A stretch of DNA of 58,000 nucleotides, from assembly GCF_030272615.1 (NCBI RefSeq), contig NC_081412.1, positions 547,926,488 to 547,984,487 of the forward strand, in the 5' to 3' direction. This document shows positions 36,232 through 48,555 of the stretch, one piece after another. A program made the translations under genes and the position numbers. This DNA is from Cryptomeria japonica (Eukaryota; Streptophyta; Pinopsida; Cupressales; Cupressaceae). The first letter of the stretch is position 1, and each line of letters opens with the position of its first letter. The notes under the pieces are model-generated. The model did not search any database. It was not told the origin of the DNA and saw only the letters and a program-made list of their open reading frames with translations.

Positions 36232-36244
36232 CAAAGGGGGAGAT
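36232..36244 (+). other. Polypurine tract of element A
   Basis: CAAAGGGGGAGAT abuts the 3' LTR. A near copy of the tract and its lead-in (TTGATGTCAAAGGGGGAG) stands about 160 bp upstream at 36070-36087. Confidence 0.85.
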
Positions 36245-37001
36245 TGTTGGCATTACACACTCCAATGAGAAATTGTAGGTGATTGAAGGTATTGTCATTG
36301 ATGGCAACTTTGCAATCCTATGACACTGACAGACTCTACATCGACAGATAGTTCACCGACAACGGCAAAGATAATTACCGACACCTTGGCCGACAGGATT
36401 TTAATTATTGTATTTTGTATTTAATTGTAATATCTTTTTGTAAGCTAGCAAGGTGTATTGTAATAAGACTCATATATAAGTATGAGATCTTGTAGATCAT
36501 TTAAGATGCGGGCATGGGAATATTATTGTAGAAGTAACATGCGAATATTAAGGCAGATTTTGGAGTAAGATTTATGGTTATTGCATGAGCTTAAACCGGT
36601 ACTAAACCTGGCATAGTAGATGCTGAACTAAAGCAGTACATTATATTGGATTTGCATAATCCATTTTGTAAGTCAGTGAGACTTCCTTTTGTAATTAAGC
36701 AGTGAATTTTAGGCAGTTGGCCTTCCTGCATGTGTAGGCCCCTATTGTAAGTAATATCCATTCATTGGCCAGTGAGTGAATATTGTGGGTCACAAATCCC
36801 TTCGAGGTTTTTCCCTCACTGGGTTTCTTTGTTAAAAATATTGTGTTATGGTGTGCTTATTGTTCATATGTACTGCATTAATTCTTGTTTACCGGTACAT
36901 TGTTTTGAAATGCAATTTATTTAATAAGGTCAGAAAATTTGTAAACCGGCAAGATATTGATTCAACCCCCCCCCCTCTCAGTATCTTTAGGAATCCTAAC
37001 A
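36245..37001 (+). repeat. 3' LTR of element A
   Basis: 757 bp, TG..CA ends; retains the ~75-bp segment absent from the 5' LTR. ACAAA follows at 37002. Confidence 0.92.
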
Positions 37002-38460
37002 ACAAAGAGATTCAATTAATTTGAAGTCAACTATAGAAAGTTTTTTTCTTCTCTTGACAATCGGTTAAAAAGACATTTGCCTACCAGTTCTTTTGTTATG
37101 GGTATTTCATTTTTTCAAAGGAAGTTATTTTACTGGTTTATGGTAATAAGCAGATGTATATTTATTTTGTTAGATGAGAAAAGAAAAGTGGGTGAGAAAG
37201 AAAACAAAAGTTTTTTATTTGTATTCAAACAAGTTTGATAGTTATTCCTGTAATTTTCTATCAATCATGATTTTGGAACTGCAAATTCAATGCAGTTGTA
37301 GGGTAAGTGTTGAGAGTAAATTTTCACAGGTTCTTAAGTTCTAAGATGTTGAGTACATACACTTCTGTGTTAATTTGTTCCTAAACTATAGTTGGCATTT
37401 TTAAAGGTGTTGAGCAGAGACTCCACCATTGTGTTAAGCTGGATTTTTTAAGTGAAATAAAGTTGACAGGTTATGAGTGGTTTTTCTACCCCATGAGGGT
37501 TTTCCACTCATGAAATTTGTGTCATATGAGATATATTGAAAATATTGTCATCTTTCTTTTTGTTCATTAGGTCAAGCTCTGATATCTTTGTCATTCATTA
37601 TATGCAAATTATATTTGTAAATATGCAGTATCACTTATATGTGTAGTTGTTTTTCATTTAGTAAAAGATGTATTTCATAGAAGTAATATGCAGAGTATTC
37701 AAATCAATTCATTCTAATCTTTCTTAAGATCAAGTGAGGGTTGTCTATCTTTTGTCAGCAGTTCATGCATTTTCTTTTAAGCAAGTTTTATTTGTGATAA
37801 GAAGGTCTATCAAGTTTTTGAAATCTTTCTTGTTAAATTTTATTACACTCCGATTCACCCCACCCCTCTTAGAGTGAAACCACTTCCAATAGTTCTATGC
37901 AATTGCTTTTCTTTTTGGGTACTGTAATAGAAATTTGTCAATTCCTACTCTTCTATTTTGATTAAATTTGCAATGGGTGCTGCGAGTGATACTGTATAAT
38001 ATGGGAGTGAAATTGTTTTTTATAATATCATCTTTCTTTTTGTAAAGATCTTATGTGCATTTGTATGGATTATGCATATGGGTTTCTGTTATCAATAGCC
38101 TAACGATGTCCGTGTTGTTTGACAATTGAATTGGATATTGTAACTCAACTAGCTCTCCAGAATGATATCTCTTGATGTTATCTACATGGATTTATCTAAA
38201 TATAGATATGCTAGTAGTTATCATAACTCTAATCATGTTCTATGCAATTGTTTTTTGGGGGGGCATTGTAATAGAAATCTGTCAATTCCTACTCTTTTAT
38301 TTTGAATAATTTGGAAATGTGTGGGAGTGATACTGTATAATATGGATTTGATTCAAAATTCACCTCTTTTTATTGGGTTACTAATGTTGTTTTTAAATAT
38401 TTTATGGTTTGGCTCTATGTTCTATTTATATTCGAGAGGTGTGACTTTATCCATTTTTTT
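37002..38460. repeat. Non-coding flank with a ~120-bp direct repeat
   Basis: TTCTATGCAATTG...CAATTCCTACTCTT...GTGATACTGTATAATATGG occurs at about 37892-38012 and 38237-38346, spaced 345 bp. GTTATCATAACTCTA before the second copy recurs at 29748, on the other side of element A. No gene is seen. Confidence 0.6.
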
Positions 38461-38462
38461 GC

Positions 38463-40689
38463 ATGTGTAATATTCCCAATACCTCCATTTCAATCACACA
38501 TACACTATTTGCGAATGACACTCTTCTATATGGTAACTCCACTATAGCAGAGGCTAATCAGATTAAGAAAGTTTTGGAATTCTACACATTAGTATCAGGA
38601 CAAAAAATTAATACTCAGAAATCAAAGGTATTTATTTTCAACACAAGATCTGCTATTAGCAGAAAGATCATTAAAATTTTGGGATTTAAGCTAGAAGATT
38701 TACCTTGTTCCTACTTAGGTATTCCTTTCTTTATGGGGGTCAACAAATGATCTTATTGGGAAAATGTGCTTGAAAGGATTAAATTTAGAATTTCATCTTG
38801 GCGAGTTAGATGATTGTCTCTTTCAGTCTGGATCCTTCTTATCAAAATCGTTTTGGCCTCCATACCTATTTACTATATCTCTATCCTTAAGGCTCCAAAA
38901 TCAGTTGTTATGCAGATTCATAAAATTATCATAAACTTTTTATGGAAGGGTAATATATATCAAGAAAAGAAAATTCCATTAATATCACTTACCAATATGA
39001 CACATGGAAAGGTTACATGATCTTACCAAACAGAATAAAGCATTTGGAGGTAAGTTGGTTTGGAAAATGTACTCCAAACCTAATGCAAAATGGTGTCAAA
39101 TCATGCAAGTGAAGTATCTAGATTCTTCAAACCCTTTGAGAATACTCACCATTGCTAATCCACCAAATGGATCTACAATGTGGAACTTCATGATGTCCTC
39201 CAGAGAACTGGTAACCACGTGTATTTTTTGGCAAGTTAATAATGGGGATTCAATTTATTTTTGGAATGACTCATTGAATGAGCATCCTCCACTAGCACAA
39301 TGTCGACACTTGCAAGGAATTCCTATTCTTACTCATGCATGGGGTGAGAAACTCATTGATTATATTAGTGGAATTGAATTACATTTAGGAAAGGCCATTT
39401 GGAAAGATTTTTTGCATGTTATTACTAATGATAATCAAAAGCAGATGTTACAAAACCTTTTGGCTCAGAGAAGTGTATTTCTTTAAGATAAATTGGATAA
39501 AGTTTTTTGGGCTCCATCCAAACAAGGTGTATTCTCAGTTAAAAATGGATATGCAGCTTTACAACACATGATGGATCGACAACAAAACCAAAGAGAATTT
39601 AAATTTTATTGGAATAACAAAGTCTTGCCTAAAGCAGGTTGTTTCTGTTGGTTGGCAATTCAATAAAAGATCTTAACTAGTGACAGATTAGTCAAGCTGC
39701 AAATTTTGCAACCATTTCCTTGTGTTTTGTGTAATAAGGATAGTGAAACAGTTGATCACTTGTTTGTTCGATGTCCATTTGCTCAACAGTGTTGGTTCTT
39801 CATTTTGAACAGATTGCAAATTTCATTGCCTTTGCCAAATATAGTATGGGATTTATTTTAGTCATGGCCTACTATGTTTACCTCCTTCACATTTTCTTGT
39901 ATTTGGCACATTATTCCAGCAACAATCATTTAGTCCATCTGGTGGAAAAGAAATAAAAGAGTCTTTAGCAAAGTGACTCTGACTGTTGATAAAGTTTTGG
40001 AAGTTATAGAGAAATCAGTTTCTGATCTAGTGAATGCTCATGTACTATCCTATTATAACACTTCTTCATTATTTTCTTCATGGGATTATTCCATTATCGA
40101 AAATTGGAAGCATATTTTATCACCATCTAATTCCAGTATGCCATCTTCTAATAAATTAAATAAGGTTGATAGATCTAATGTTTCATGGCAACCCCCACAT
40201 CAAGATTTTGTCAAACTTAACTTTGATGGTTTATCAAGAGGGAATCCAGGTGACTCAGGGGTTGGAGTTTGTATTAAGGATCATCAGGGTAATTTAAAAG
40301 CATTCAAATCATTTGTATTGCCTCCAGGAACTAACAATATGGCAGAGGTGCAAGCATTATTGGAAGGATTAATCCTTGCCAAGAAATTGGGCTATTCAAA
40401 AGTTCATGTCGAAGGGGGCTTCTTTGTTGTTATTAATGCGTGCATACAGAGGAAAACATTAAATTGGAAGATCAATTATATTCTCGGACAAGTTTGGAAT
40501 CTACTAGATTGATTTGAAGCATTTCATATCTCGCACATGTACAAGGAAGGTAACAAGATGGCAGACATACTTGCAAACATGGGCTGTGATGGGCTTGAAA
40601 TTGAATCGATTAAGGATGAACATGATTTAAAAGAATTTTCATTATTAAAAAACATATTATGTGATGAGATTTCATGTGTGACGAGATAG
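38463..40689 (+). pseudogene. 5'-truncated L1-type LINE: RT C-terminus, zinc motif, RNase H
   Basis: Starts inside the reverse transcriptase palm: LFANDTLLYG stands where plant LINEs have a FADD motif, so the second catalytic Asp is Asn. SGQKINTQKSK, SYLGIPFF, RISSWR and the ASIPIYYISI-FLWKG block follow. A CVLCNKDSETVDHLFVRC zinc-type motif (zf-RVT) stands at about 39715-39775, and an RNase H domain at about 40200-40600 (FDGLSRGNPG, NNMAEVQALLEGL, NKMADILAN). The usual third acidic residue reads EGGFF instead of EGDS. Several stops and one frame change are present. The last stop is at 40687. Endonuclease and ORF1 are absent here. A dead insertion with no obvious poly-A tail. Confidence 0.8.
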
Positions 40690-41354
40690 GGTAACCATCA
40701 TATTTAATCATTTTTAAGTTGTCATGCTAATAAATACTTGTAGGAATGAATATGGATCAGATTGAATTAATCACTTAGCATGGCTGCATGTGTGATATGT
40801 CTTAAATAAGTCATTCACCATCTTCATATACATGATTTATATCCTTGGCATGTGTGAAATGTAAACTAAGGACTTCTCATACTTGGCAAAGCAATTTTTT
40901 CACATACGAACATTATTTGCAAGCAGATAAAGATTTCAAAATCAAAACATAGGTGGATGGGCAAATTTTAAGCATCATTTCCTCTATTTCAAAGGCACTC
41001 TTCTCTCGCAAGCTAAGCTGGTTTTGAGAACAACATAGGTTTTGAAGTGTAAAAAAACAAAAAATAAAATAGGGCTCACTGGTTTCAACTGAAGGAATAA
41101 AGCAGATGGATACTACTTGTGCAACATGTCGAAGAGAGCACACAGAGTATATGTTGCACAATTACAGAGTCCATTTAGCAGTGGAAGAGTGGGAGAGAGC
41201 ATTTTTAGAGCACATCATAGACGTATTTCTGGGATAGGTCTTCCACATTCAATCATACCAGATCAGGAGGAGTATTAAGTGGGTGATTGGTGAAGAAATC
41301 TTGTTTTGTTAGGCAAGACGGGTCATATTCCCATCAAAACTCATTTCTATTTTC
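40690..41354. other. Non-coding stretch, no gene seen
   Basis: AT-rich, no supported frame. Some TTAAG/ACATG-rich words. Confidence 0.35.
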
Positions 41355-41908
41355 TTGTCTAATGTGTTTTATTTGCTTCAATCTCTCTCAATGCTTGAGT
41401 TAATTGCCGCCAAAGTTGTCAAGAATGAATTTTTGCTTGGTAATAAACTTCTGCAAGCAGTCCAAAGATATGATTTATGGGAGGGTAATACACATATTAG
41501 GGGTATTTTCTCACGGCATTTTCTTCTATCCAAGCATGTCTTCGTGTCAATCTATGAAAACATCAAAAACACGTTGGAGATGCAAAAATTTTCATATATC
41601 CAAAGTGCTTTGGATAGGCATCGTAGGGTTTTGGGTAGGAAATGATTACCTTGATAAAGAAAAAGACTAATGCCTTGTTAATTCTAATGAATGAGGAACT
41701 CCCTGAGGTGAATCCACACCCACGACCATTAGTACCTGATTTAAATGTTTCCCTAGGGCCTGTGTTATCATAGGGTTCTAATGAAGCTGCAGGATCTGCT
41801 CAAGTTCCAGCTACTGTTGATAGGGGCTCGGTGCAAGAACAACAAGATGAAAATGTCCAATCGATGGATGATAAGGTAGAGGGTAATATTTTTTGTGATC
41901 GGTTTTGA
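41355..41908 (+). other. Coding-like fragment, unassigned
   Basis: A frame at 41355-41645 (KNEFLLGNKLLQAVQRYDLW) and then a frame at about 41670-41908 (NEELPEVNPHPRPLVPDLNV ... ENVQSMDDKVEGNI, one TAG) have balanced amino-acid use unlike the surrounding sequence. It could be the remains of a LINE ORF1 or a host exon. No domain is recognised. Confidence 0.25.
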
Positions 41909-42671
41909 TGACTATAAATTTAGATTATTTGTGATTCTACATTTCAAAAATTGCAGAAGATGGCCAGGTTGCCAACTTATAAGTATATGTACAAAATTAA
42001 CTATAAATAGAGTTAAACTCTTTTGGATTGTAGCGAGATTGAGACAGATATGTAGTCTTGTAGCCAATTGCAAAAAAATGGTAAACTTGGTTTTGTAAAA
42101 ATAATATTTATATCATATAATTAGTTTAGCTTCATTAGTTTAGCATTAGTTTTATTTAGGGGATTTTGATTGTAATTGAAGCTATAACCGAAGGTTTTTT
42201 TTTTTCTCATTCTTTCCTGCCGGTATGCTTTTCAAACCAAATTTGTGTATCCTATTACTATATTAGTATCTATGTGGCTTGCCACCTTGCCTAAAAAATA
42301 TATATATATTATTTTAATATATATGGTAATATAGACATAATTTGTTCATAAAAAGAAATTAAATTAAATTGTTAATTTTTGTCATTTTATCATAGTTATT
42401 GGGAAATGATTTAGTATATGTTTGTGTGATGAATTGTTAGATTTTGATATTTGAAGACATCCATTGGAGCATTTTAAACACATCAAGGAATTATCCAATC
42501 ATATCTAATTATCATTCAAAATCTTATAGCATGAAAACATCATTTAACATAATTATTTTGACTTGGTGCATTAAAATGCTTGCTTGCTAACTACCAAAAT
42601 TCATCAAGGTTGTAAAGCCAATTATTTAGAAGAGTAACCAAGGAGAACAAGGGCTTAAAATTCTTGCTTAC
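41909..42671. other. Non-coding stretch, no gene seen
   Basis: AT-rich with a TATATATATTATTTTAATATATA run near 42298. Nothing else to support. Confidence 0.35.
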
Positions 42672-43107
42672 TATCTAGTCAACCTAAGATTTGAGTAGAA
42701 GGTGGATTGGAGGCTCTTGAGAACAACTGAATTCATGTCTTATATCTGGAAAGTTGCCACGAATAGAGCACCCTTACAATGTCTAGTCAGTTTGAGCTTA
42801 GATTTTTGTCATAGATTATTCTTTGCATCCCTTTTCCAATTTTGTACATCTTGGTTCATTTCTAGATATGCATTTGTCTATTTATGTTGTTTATTGCCAA
42901 TTTTGCACTATTTAGCCTAGTTCTTTACATTTATTTTATCCAATAAATCAAAACACAAAAAATAACAATTAAAATCATTATTGTGCGCAACTCTCCCAAG
43001 GGTTTGTAGTTGGGCCTATTGGTTGTTCTCAAATTTAATTGGTGCGATTGGTTTGATTCCTAGTTTCCATGCTTAGACTAGTCAAATCCATTTTCACATG
43101 TATTGCA
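42672..43107 (+). repeat. Truncated 5' LTR of the gypsy element
   Basis: Matches the last ~420 bp of 47146-48027. The end is placed at TATTGCA opposite CATTACA in the right copy; the primer site after it is not clear. Confidence 0.65.
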
Positions 43108-43615
43108 TTTTGGTAAACCTCATTTCAACTACATTACATTTTTGTGAACCAAACTCTTAGTACACTTGCATAACTTCTAATTTTTCAATTTGAAATCTAA
43201 TTTTTAAATAAAATTTTCAAAAATTCATTGCATACATCGACCTTGAACATTGCTTCGGTTACATCACTGTTGATGAATATGGCATATGAGTATATATTGT
43301 TTAATAATAGTGCATGTTATAAATGGAGTTGTTATCTTCTTTTTCTAGTTCAATTTCATGTTTTATCCAAGATGTTCATGATGTTCCCTTTTATGCATAC
43401 AATGATAACTTATCTCTTCCTTCTATACATAGCTATGCTTTACTCTCTCTCGAATTTGGTCTCACCCATGAGGATATTTTGGTGCAAGAAGAGACTATCA
43501 ATAAGTTTCTTTCAAAAAAATCCCTCCTAGGGATGAAGCTTTCTGGAATGATGTTGATCCTTCTCCTAAAATTTACTTCCCCCTTGGAGACCATTTGGTA
43601 TAGGAGGGTGATATC

Positions 43616-43980
43616 ATGGCTACCTTTCCTAGTGATACCTTACCCTCTCTTCATTTCAATGACCTTATCTCTAGAGATGAAGCATTAATGAGTCATGTTT
43701 GTCCCTATCCTAAATTTTTTCTTTCTCATGAGGATACCTTGGAGCAAGCAGATGATACCTATAAGATTTCTCTTCATAATACTTTGTGTACCATTCACTT
43801 TAATGACATCCATTCTAGAGATGTAGTATTAATAAAACATACTTGTCCCTCTCCCAAAGTTGACCCTATTCATGAGGATGTTTTGGTCTAAGAGGAAGAT
43901 ATCACTAACAATGTTTCTAATTCTCCCTCTCCTAAAGGTTAAGATTTAGTGGATAAACAACCCAACCAAGACCAAGTCAA
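43616..43980 (+). pseudogene. Gypsy element Gag/linker remnant with repeats
   Basis: A frame with repeated blocks: LHFNDLISRDEALMSHVCPYPKFFLSHEDTLE and IHFNDIHSRDVVLIKHTCPSPKVDPIHEDVLV, each about 50 residues apart, plus an earlier related block at about 43440-43520. Tandem protein repeats of unknown role between Gag and protease. Confidence 0.45.
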
Positions 43981-44469
43981 TGTAATCCTTGTTTCTAGTC
44001 ACGTGAAGCCTAAAATTGTTGTCCACCTTTGTCAAGATGTAGACTTCTAGGGCTCAATCTAAAAATAAACTAGTGGTTGTTGTTAAAGGTAGGGTAAATT
44101 TTAACAATCTGATTATCCTGCAATGGCTCACACATATAACATTCAAAACAAAAAGAAATATTACAATGTTCTTCTCACTTCCCAACCTTTTCTTCGTCCA
44201 TCCCCTTGTCTTTCACAAAATTGTTGGTAAGGAGTATGATCTTGTTGAGAAACCTCATGCTACCCAAGATAAGATCTCCCTTTCATATTTGATTTTAAAT
44301 TCACCTACACCCCATGGAATACTCCAAGAACTTTACAAAAGATATTTGTCTCACCTTATTCTACACCAACTAAAGTAGCAGTTGTTCTTAATCATATGCA
44401 TGAAACAAAGGCTAATATTGTGTTTTCCCAAGATAAGAAACCTTCTTTGGAAGTTGAAAATCAATATGA

Positions 44470-44905
44470 TCCCTTCATAATTGTTGTGATCATTAATGGT
44501 ACTACCATAATATATACTCTAGTTGATAATGGATAATGTCTTAATGCATGTAGCATTGACTTGTTGCATAAAATTAAAGTGGATACTTCTCTTATTCAAC
44601 CCGATTCTCTTTGTATCTATGGCTTTGATAATATCGGTAAATAGTTGTTAGGTATAATTTCATTTCCTATTAGGGTAGGTCCTACTATTTTACCCACACC
44701 CATCCATGTCATGCTCGATACTCTTAATTACAATATTTTTCTAGGTAGACCATGGCTCCATGCTATGCAAGCAGTCCCTTCTACCCTTCATCACTCACTC
44801 AAATTCATTCACAACAAAAACATGTACACCCTACAAGGTGATACAAGTTACAAAGTAATGTTGAAAAAGAGGTTGGATCTATATCTTCCCTTAAGACTAT
44901 GATTC
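44470..44905 (+). pseudogene. Retroelement aspartic protease-like region
   Basis: Reads TTIIYTLVDNG (active-site DSG/DTG position as DNG), LNACSIDLLHKI, CIYGFDN, then ISFPIRVGP, HVMLDTLNYN and FLGRPWLHAMQAVPSTLHH. The last block is characteristic of plant Ty3/gypsy protease regions. Two stops (after VDNG and after DNIGK). Probably inactive. Confidence 0.65.
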
Positions 44906-45194
44906 TTTCTACAACATGTAGTCTCTTATTGATGATACTTTCTTAGAAGAGAATTTGGGTCCTTTATACTTTACACCCTCCTTTTGTGGATAATATATAA
45001 AATCCCTAAATTTAAGACTCAAACCTCAAAGGAACCTAGTGTATCATTTGTTTAAGCTTCTTCTAAATCCCTTCCAACTTCTTTTTCTAAGACATTCCTT
45101 GATGATGATTGGGGCTCTTTAGGCTTCAACCAAGTTAAAACTAAGAGTGAGTCCCCTCCTGACATTGCAACACCCACTAAAACTCCTACATGAA

Positions 45195-45330
45195 AAACAT
45201 TATGGAGTTGGTTTTAAATCTCTTTCTAAATGTGGGTAGAATGGACATGGTTTAGGATGTGTCCAAAAAAGTATTGAGGCTCATGAGAAATACACATCAC
45301 ATTTTTCTAAAGAGGGTTTAGGTTTCTAAA
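45195..45330 (+). pseudogene. G-patch-like segment of the gypsy element
   Basis: YGVGFKSLSKCG, stop, NGHGLGCVQKSIEAHEKY: the glycine spacing resembles the G-patch found after the protease in some plant gypsy elements. A CKYHQIHGHHT-like zinc block follows at about 45510-45590. Confidence 0.45.
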
Positions 45331-45599
45331 CTCCTCCTTTGTCGACATCGCCTCCTTCATTGTCTAATAAACCTATGTATTATTCTCCCAACTTCTCATC
45401 ACAACAATATAGTATTTTATTTGACATTCTTGAAGCCATCTTAATTTCTCTCTCTTTGAAAAACAAAAGAAAAAATCATAAACAAAATCAAGACAATCCT
45501 TTTTTTTTGTAAATATCATCAAATTCATGGTCATCACACTAATTAATGTCATGACTTGGAGATAAAAACAACAACTTATTACAATTGGTATCATTTAAA

Positions 45600-47127
45600 A
45601 AGAATAGATGACAATGAGTTCTACCCTCATCTTATCTCTTCTAAATAAAATTTAAATTCCTATTATGTTGCTTCTCAACATGTGACATTGATAGCTTACC
45701 TTTCAGGGGTTCATTGTCATTCATGGTGGTACAATTTCATGCATAATCATACTTGGGTAGCAACATAATAACTTATTTATTCTTATTGAGCTACATTGGG
45801 GGAAATAATAGTTTTCAATCATTCCTTCTTCCTTAGGATCCACTTTCCCTTTATTGAGTTGTATCTTTCATAATTAGATATCCTTTCTTGTATGGAATTG
45901 TTTGTCCTTCATGAGAATTTTATCTTTGTTGTGAGGCATCTATCTTTGATTAGGGCCTCTGACTTGCTTGAAAATGTATGTATTTTATAAATGATCTCTC
46001 CTTAGTGATATAAAGTGTGTAATCCTTCACTGAGAATCCTCTTTTCTAGCAATAGGGAAGGTGTGTATTCTTGATTTCATTCCCCTTTCTTAGTTTCAAA
46101 GATGTCATCTTTTTAAAGATCTCTTCTATTTTTGGAGGTATATAGCTTTAAGAAAATATCTCTTTCTCCCCTTTGATAATCATATATCCTTGATAAGGAT
46201 CCCTTTTCACTTGTTGCAAGATATCTCATTTACACCTATCTCTTCCTTGCTTAAAGAAACACATCATGTACAAGGATCTTTCTTCCTAGCTTGGAACACA
46301 TGCATGTTTGTTGAGGATATCTCTTGGTATTGAAGGTGTTTAACATTGATGTGGATTTCTATCGTCCTTGATATATTAACATGGAAGTATTTTTAAACAT
46401 ATTAAGGGGTGGTTGGGGGGAGGCGGGGGAGGGAGAGCATATGAGTCATTTTTTCTTGTGTTAATTCATTGTTGTTTCCTTGAAGTGGTGGTGTTGTGTT
46501 ACATAATTCTCCTTGAGGCATGTTTATCAATTTTTAGAGATTTATCTCCAGTATAGCATGGTTTTTTAGTGTGATTGTTGTTGTTCATGCCTATGCACAT
46601 TGTGGTTATTATTGTTGTTTATGTCTCTGCAAACATTAAGTGACTAGTATTGAGTGGCTAGCTAGTGTGATAGTTTTGTTGCTCTACATTAATCACCCAA
46701 CATAACATAGCTTGTTGGCCATTGGAATTTATGTTTCTTCTCTTCTCATATGGCTCATAGTAAGAAGCTCCTTATTAGACTTGGAACCCATATGTCTTCT
46801 TCTCTCTTTAATTGGTGTACGTCCTTGTTATTTCTATAAGTCCAATCATGCTCTTGCAATAACATGTCGAGAATGATATTAGCGGTTAAGAAAATTTGAC
46901 ATTGAGGTCTCTTCAACTAATTGACTTTAAATCTTTTGTTTTGGTACTAATGTTGTTTTCTTTATGTATATTTTAAGGTTATTTACATGGATTGATAAGA
47001 TATTGTGCTTGAGGGCTAGCACATCCCTCAAACTTAGTGACATCATATCCCTATCTTATCATGCTCCCAAATGCTCTATCCATTCATTTCTATTTTTACA
47101 TGACTATCAGTGTAAGTTCATACTCCC
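45600..47127. other. Interior of gypsy element, no coding sequence left
   Basis: T-rich, no frame of note; a GGGGTGGTTGGGGGGAGGCGGGGGAGGGAGAG purine-rich stretch stands near 46405. Confidence 0.4.
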
Positions 47128-48027
47128 ACTAAAGTGGGGGATAAATGTAGTGTCATAAATTATACTCCATTAATTATGAGTCCAATTTCACACTCACCTA
47201 TCACACATTATAGTTTTACCATTCCTCTAAGGATTTTGGGACCTATTGTTACCTTGAATTAATCCTCAACTAAAGAATATTCAAGTCCTATCTTACTTTA
47301 AAACATCAACACATTTCTATTTGAGCCCTTATTTTAAGTGTACCCTTTCTTCTATATCAATTTAAGTATATTTCAGTTCTATCTTATTTTAAAGTTCAAA
47401 GAAATTTTTCCACCACTTAAATACAATCAATCCTAGTGTAATTTATAGATCCAATATCAAGTCCCTATTATCTTGCTTCCCTTATAATTTAAGCCTATTT
47501 TTTCAGGCTGATGGCAATCATCACAGTGTCCACTTTTTGCTTGAGATTTTGGGAGAATAATGTGTGGGATAGGACACATAGCACCATAGTCCAAGTGTTT
47601 CAGCCTAAGGTTTGACTAGAAGGTGGTTTGGAGGCTCCTGAGACTAGCTTGATTCTTGTTTTGCATCCAGAGAGTTGTCATGTTTAGGGTGCCTAGCTAT
47701 AGTACCCAGTGAGTTTGAGCTTAAATTTCTATCACAAGTTTCTCTTTGCGTCTCATTTTTGGTTTTGTACATCTCAATTCATTTCTAGATCTGCATTTAT
47801 CTATTTATGTTGTTTTGTCAATTTTGCACTATTTAGCTTGGTTCTTTATATCTATCTTATCCAATCAATCAAAACACAAAAGATAAAAATCAAAACCATC
47901 ACTATCCTAACTCTCCCAAGGGTTCTTAGTTTGGCCTATTAGTTGTTCTCCAATGTAATTGGTGGGATTGGGTCTGATTCCTAGTTTGCATGTTTAGAAT
48001 ACTAAAACCCATTTCCACTACATTACA
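47128..48027 (+). repeat. Polypurine tract and 3' LTR of the gypsy element
   Basis: CTAAAGTGGGGGATAAA (from 47129) precedes TGTAGTGTCATAAATTATAC at 47146. The LTR is about 882 bp, ending CATTACA at 48027. Confidence 0.7.
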
Positions 48028-48399
48028 CAGTTTACACTGAGCTAGGACTCAATTTTCCTTCCTAACCAAATATTGCATTTTCATTAGAACAAAAAATGAA
48101 ACATAAATGAACTATTACCAATGATGGTACAATATTTTATTTTCGTTCACGATCCTTTGATCCCCAATGATGATTTCCAGATCATCTAATCTCATGAGAT
48201 CAAAAGAGCCACTCCCACTGTGCTACCTAAGATGGTCACATTGGCCATAAACACACTCACACCAAAAACATAAGGATAAGGTTTACACTCATGTTAAGCA
48301 TGAATTATAGACATAATATATACATCACACAAGAATCAAATTGCCATATCAGAAGTTGGATCCAAAAAAGTCCTTTTTGGGTGTAAACACCAAGAACAT

Positions 48400-48555
48400 A
48401 AAATAAAGCACTCCCATTGGGAACACTCACCAATGGAGCCAATAATAAATCCTTATTGAGAAACTTCACCAATGACATAATAAATATTCCTCATTGGGAA
48501 AAGTCACCAATGACATATCAAACATTCCTTGTTAAGAAAAGTCACCAATGACATT
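48400..48555. repeat. 38-bp tandem repeat
   Basis: TCACCAATGACAT-type units at about 48426, 48466, 48504 and 48542, each preceded by a CATTGGGAA or TTGAGAAA word. Period about 38-40 bp. Confidence 0.75.

Larger units (their letters stand above)
30384..37001 (+). mobile_element. LTR retrotransposon A, complete, no pol seen (6.6 kb)
   Basis: 5' LTR 30384-31064 and 3' LTR 36245-37001, both beginning TGTTGGCATTACA and ending CCTAACA. ACAAA duplications flank them at 30379-30383 and 37002-37006. The primer site TTGGTATCAGAGCC follows the 5' LTR (tRNA-Met type). The purine tract CAAAGGGGGAGA precedes the 3' LTR, with an earlier AAAGGGGGAGTAG at about 36081. The interior holds a Gag-like frame and a long conserved frame of unknown function. 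No protease, reverse transcriptase, RNase H or integrase motif was seen, so mobilisation in trans is inferred. Confidence 0.9.
42672..48027 (+). mobile_element. Decayed Ty3/gypsy-type element, 5' LTR truncated
   Basis: A 3' LTR at 47146-48027 and a homologous left segment at 42672-43107 (shared GTTTGAGCTTA, CATTTCTAGAT.TGCATTT, CAATTTTGCACTATTTAGC, AACTCTCCCAAGGGTT) bracket about 4 kb. The interior has an aspartic-protease-like region, a G-patch-like segment and a zinc-like CKYHQIHGHHT block, all with stops. No reverse transcriptase or integrase remains. The left LTR lacks its first ~460 bp, so no target duplication can be matched. Confidence 0.7.
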
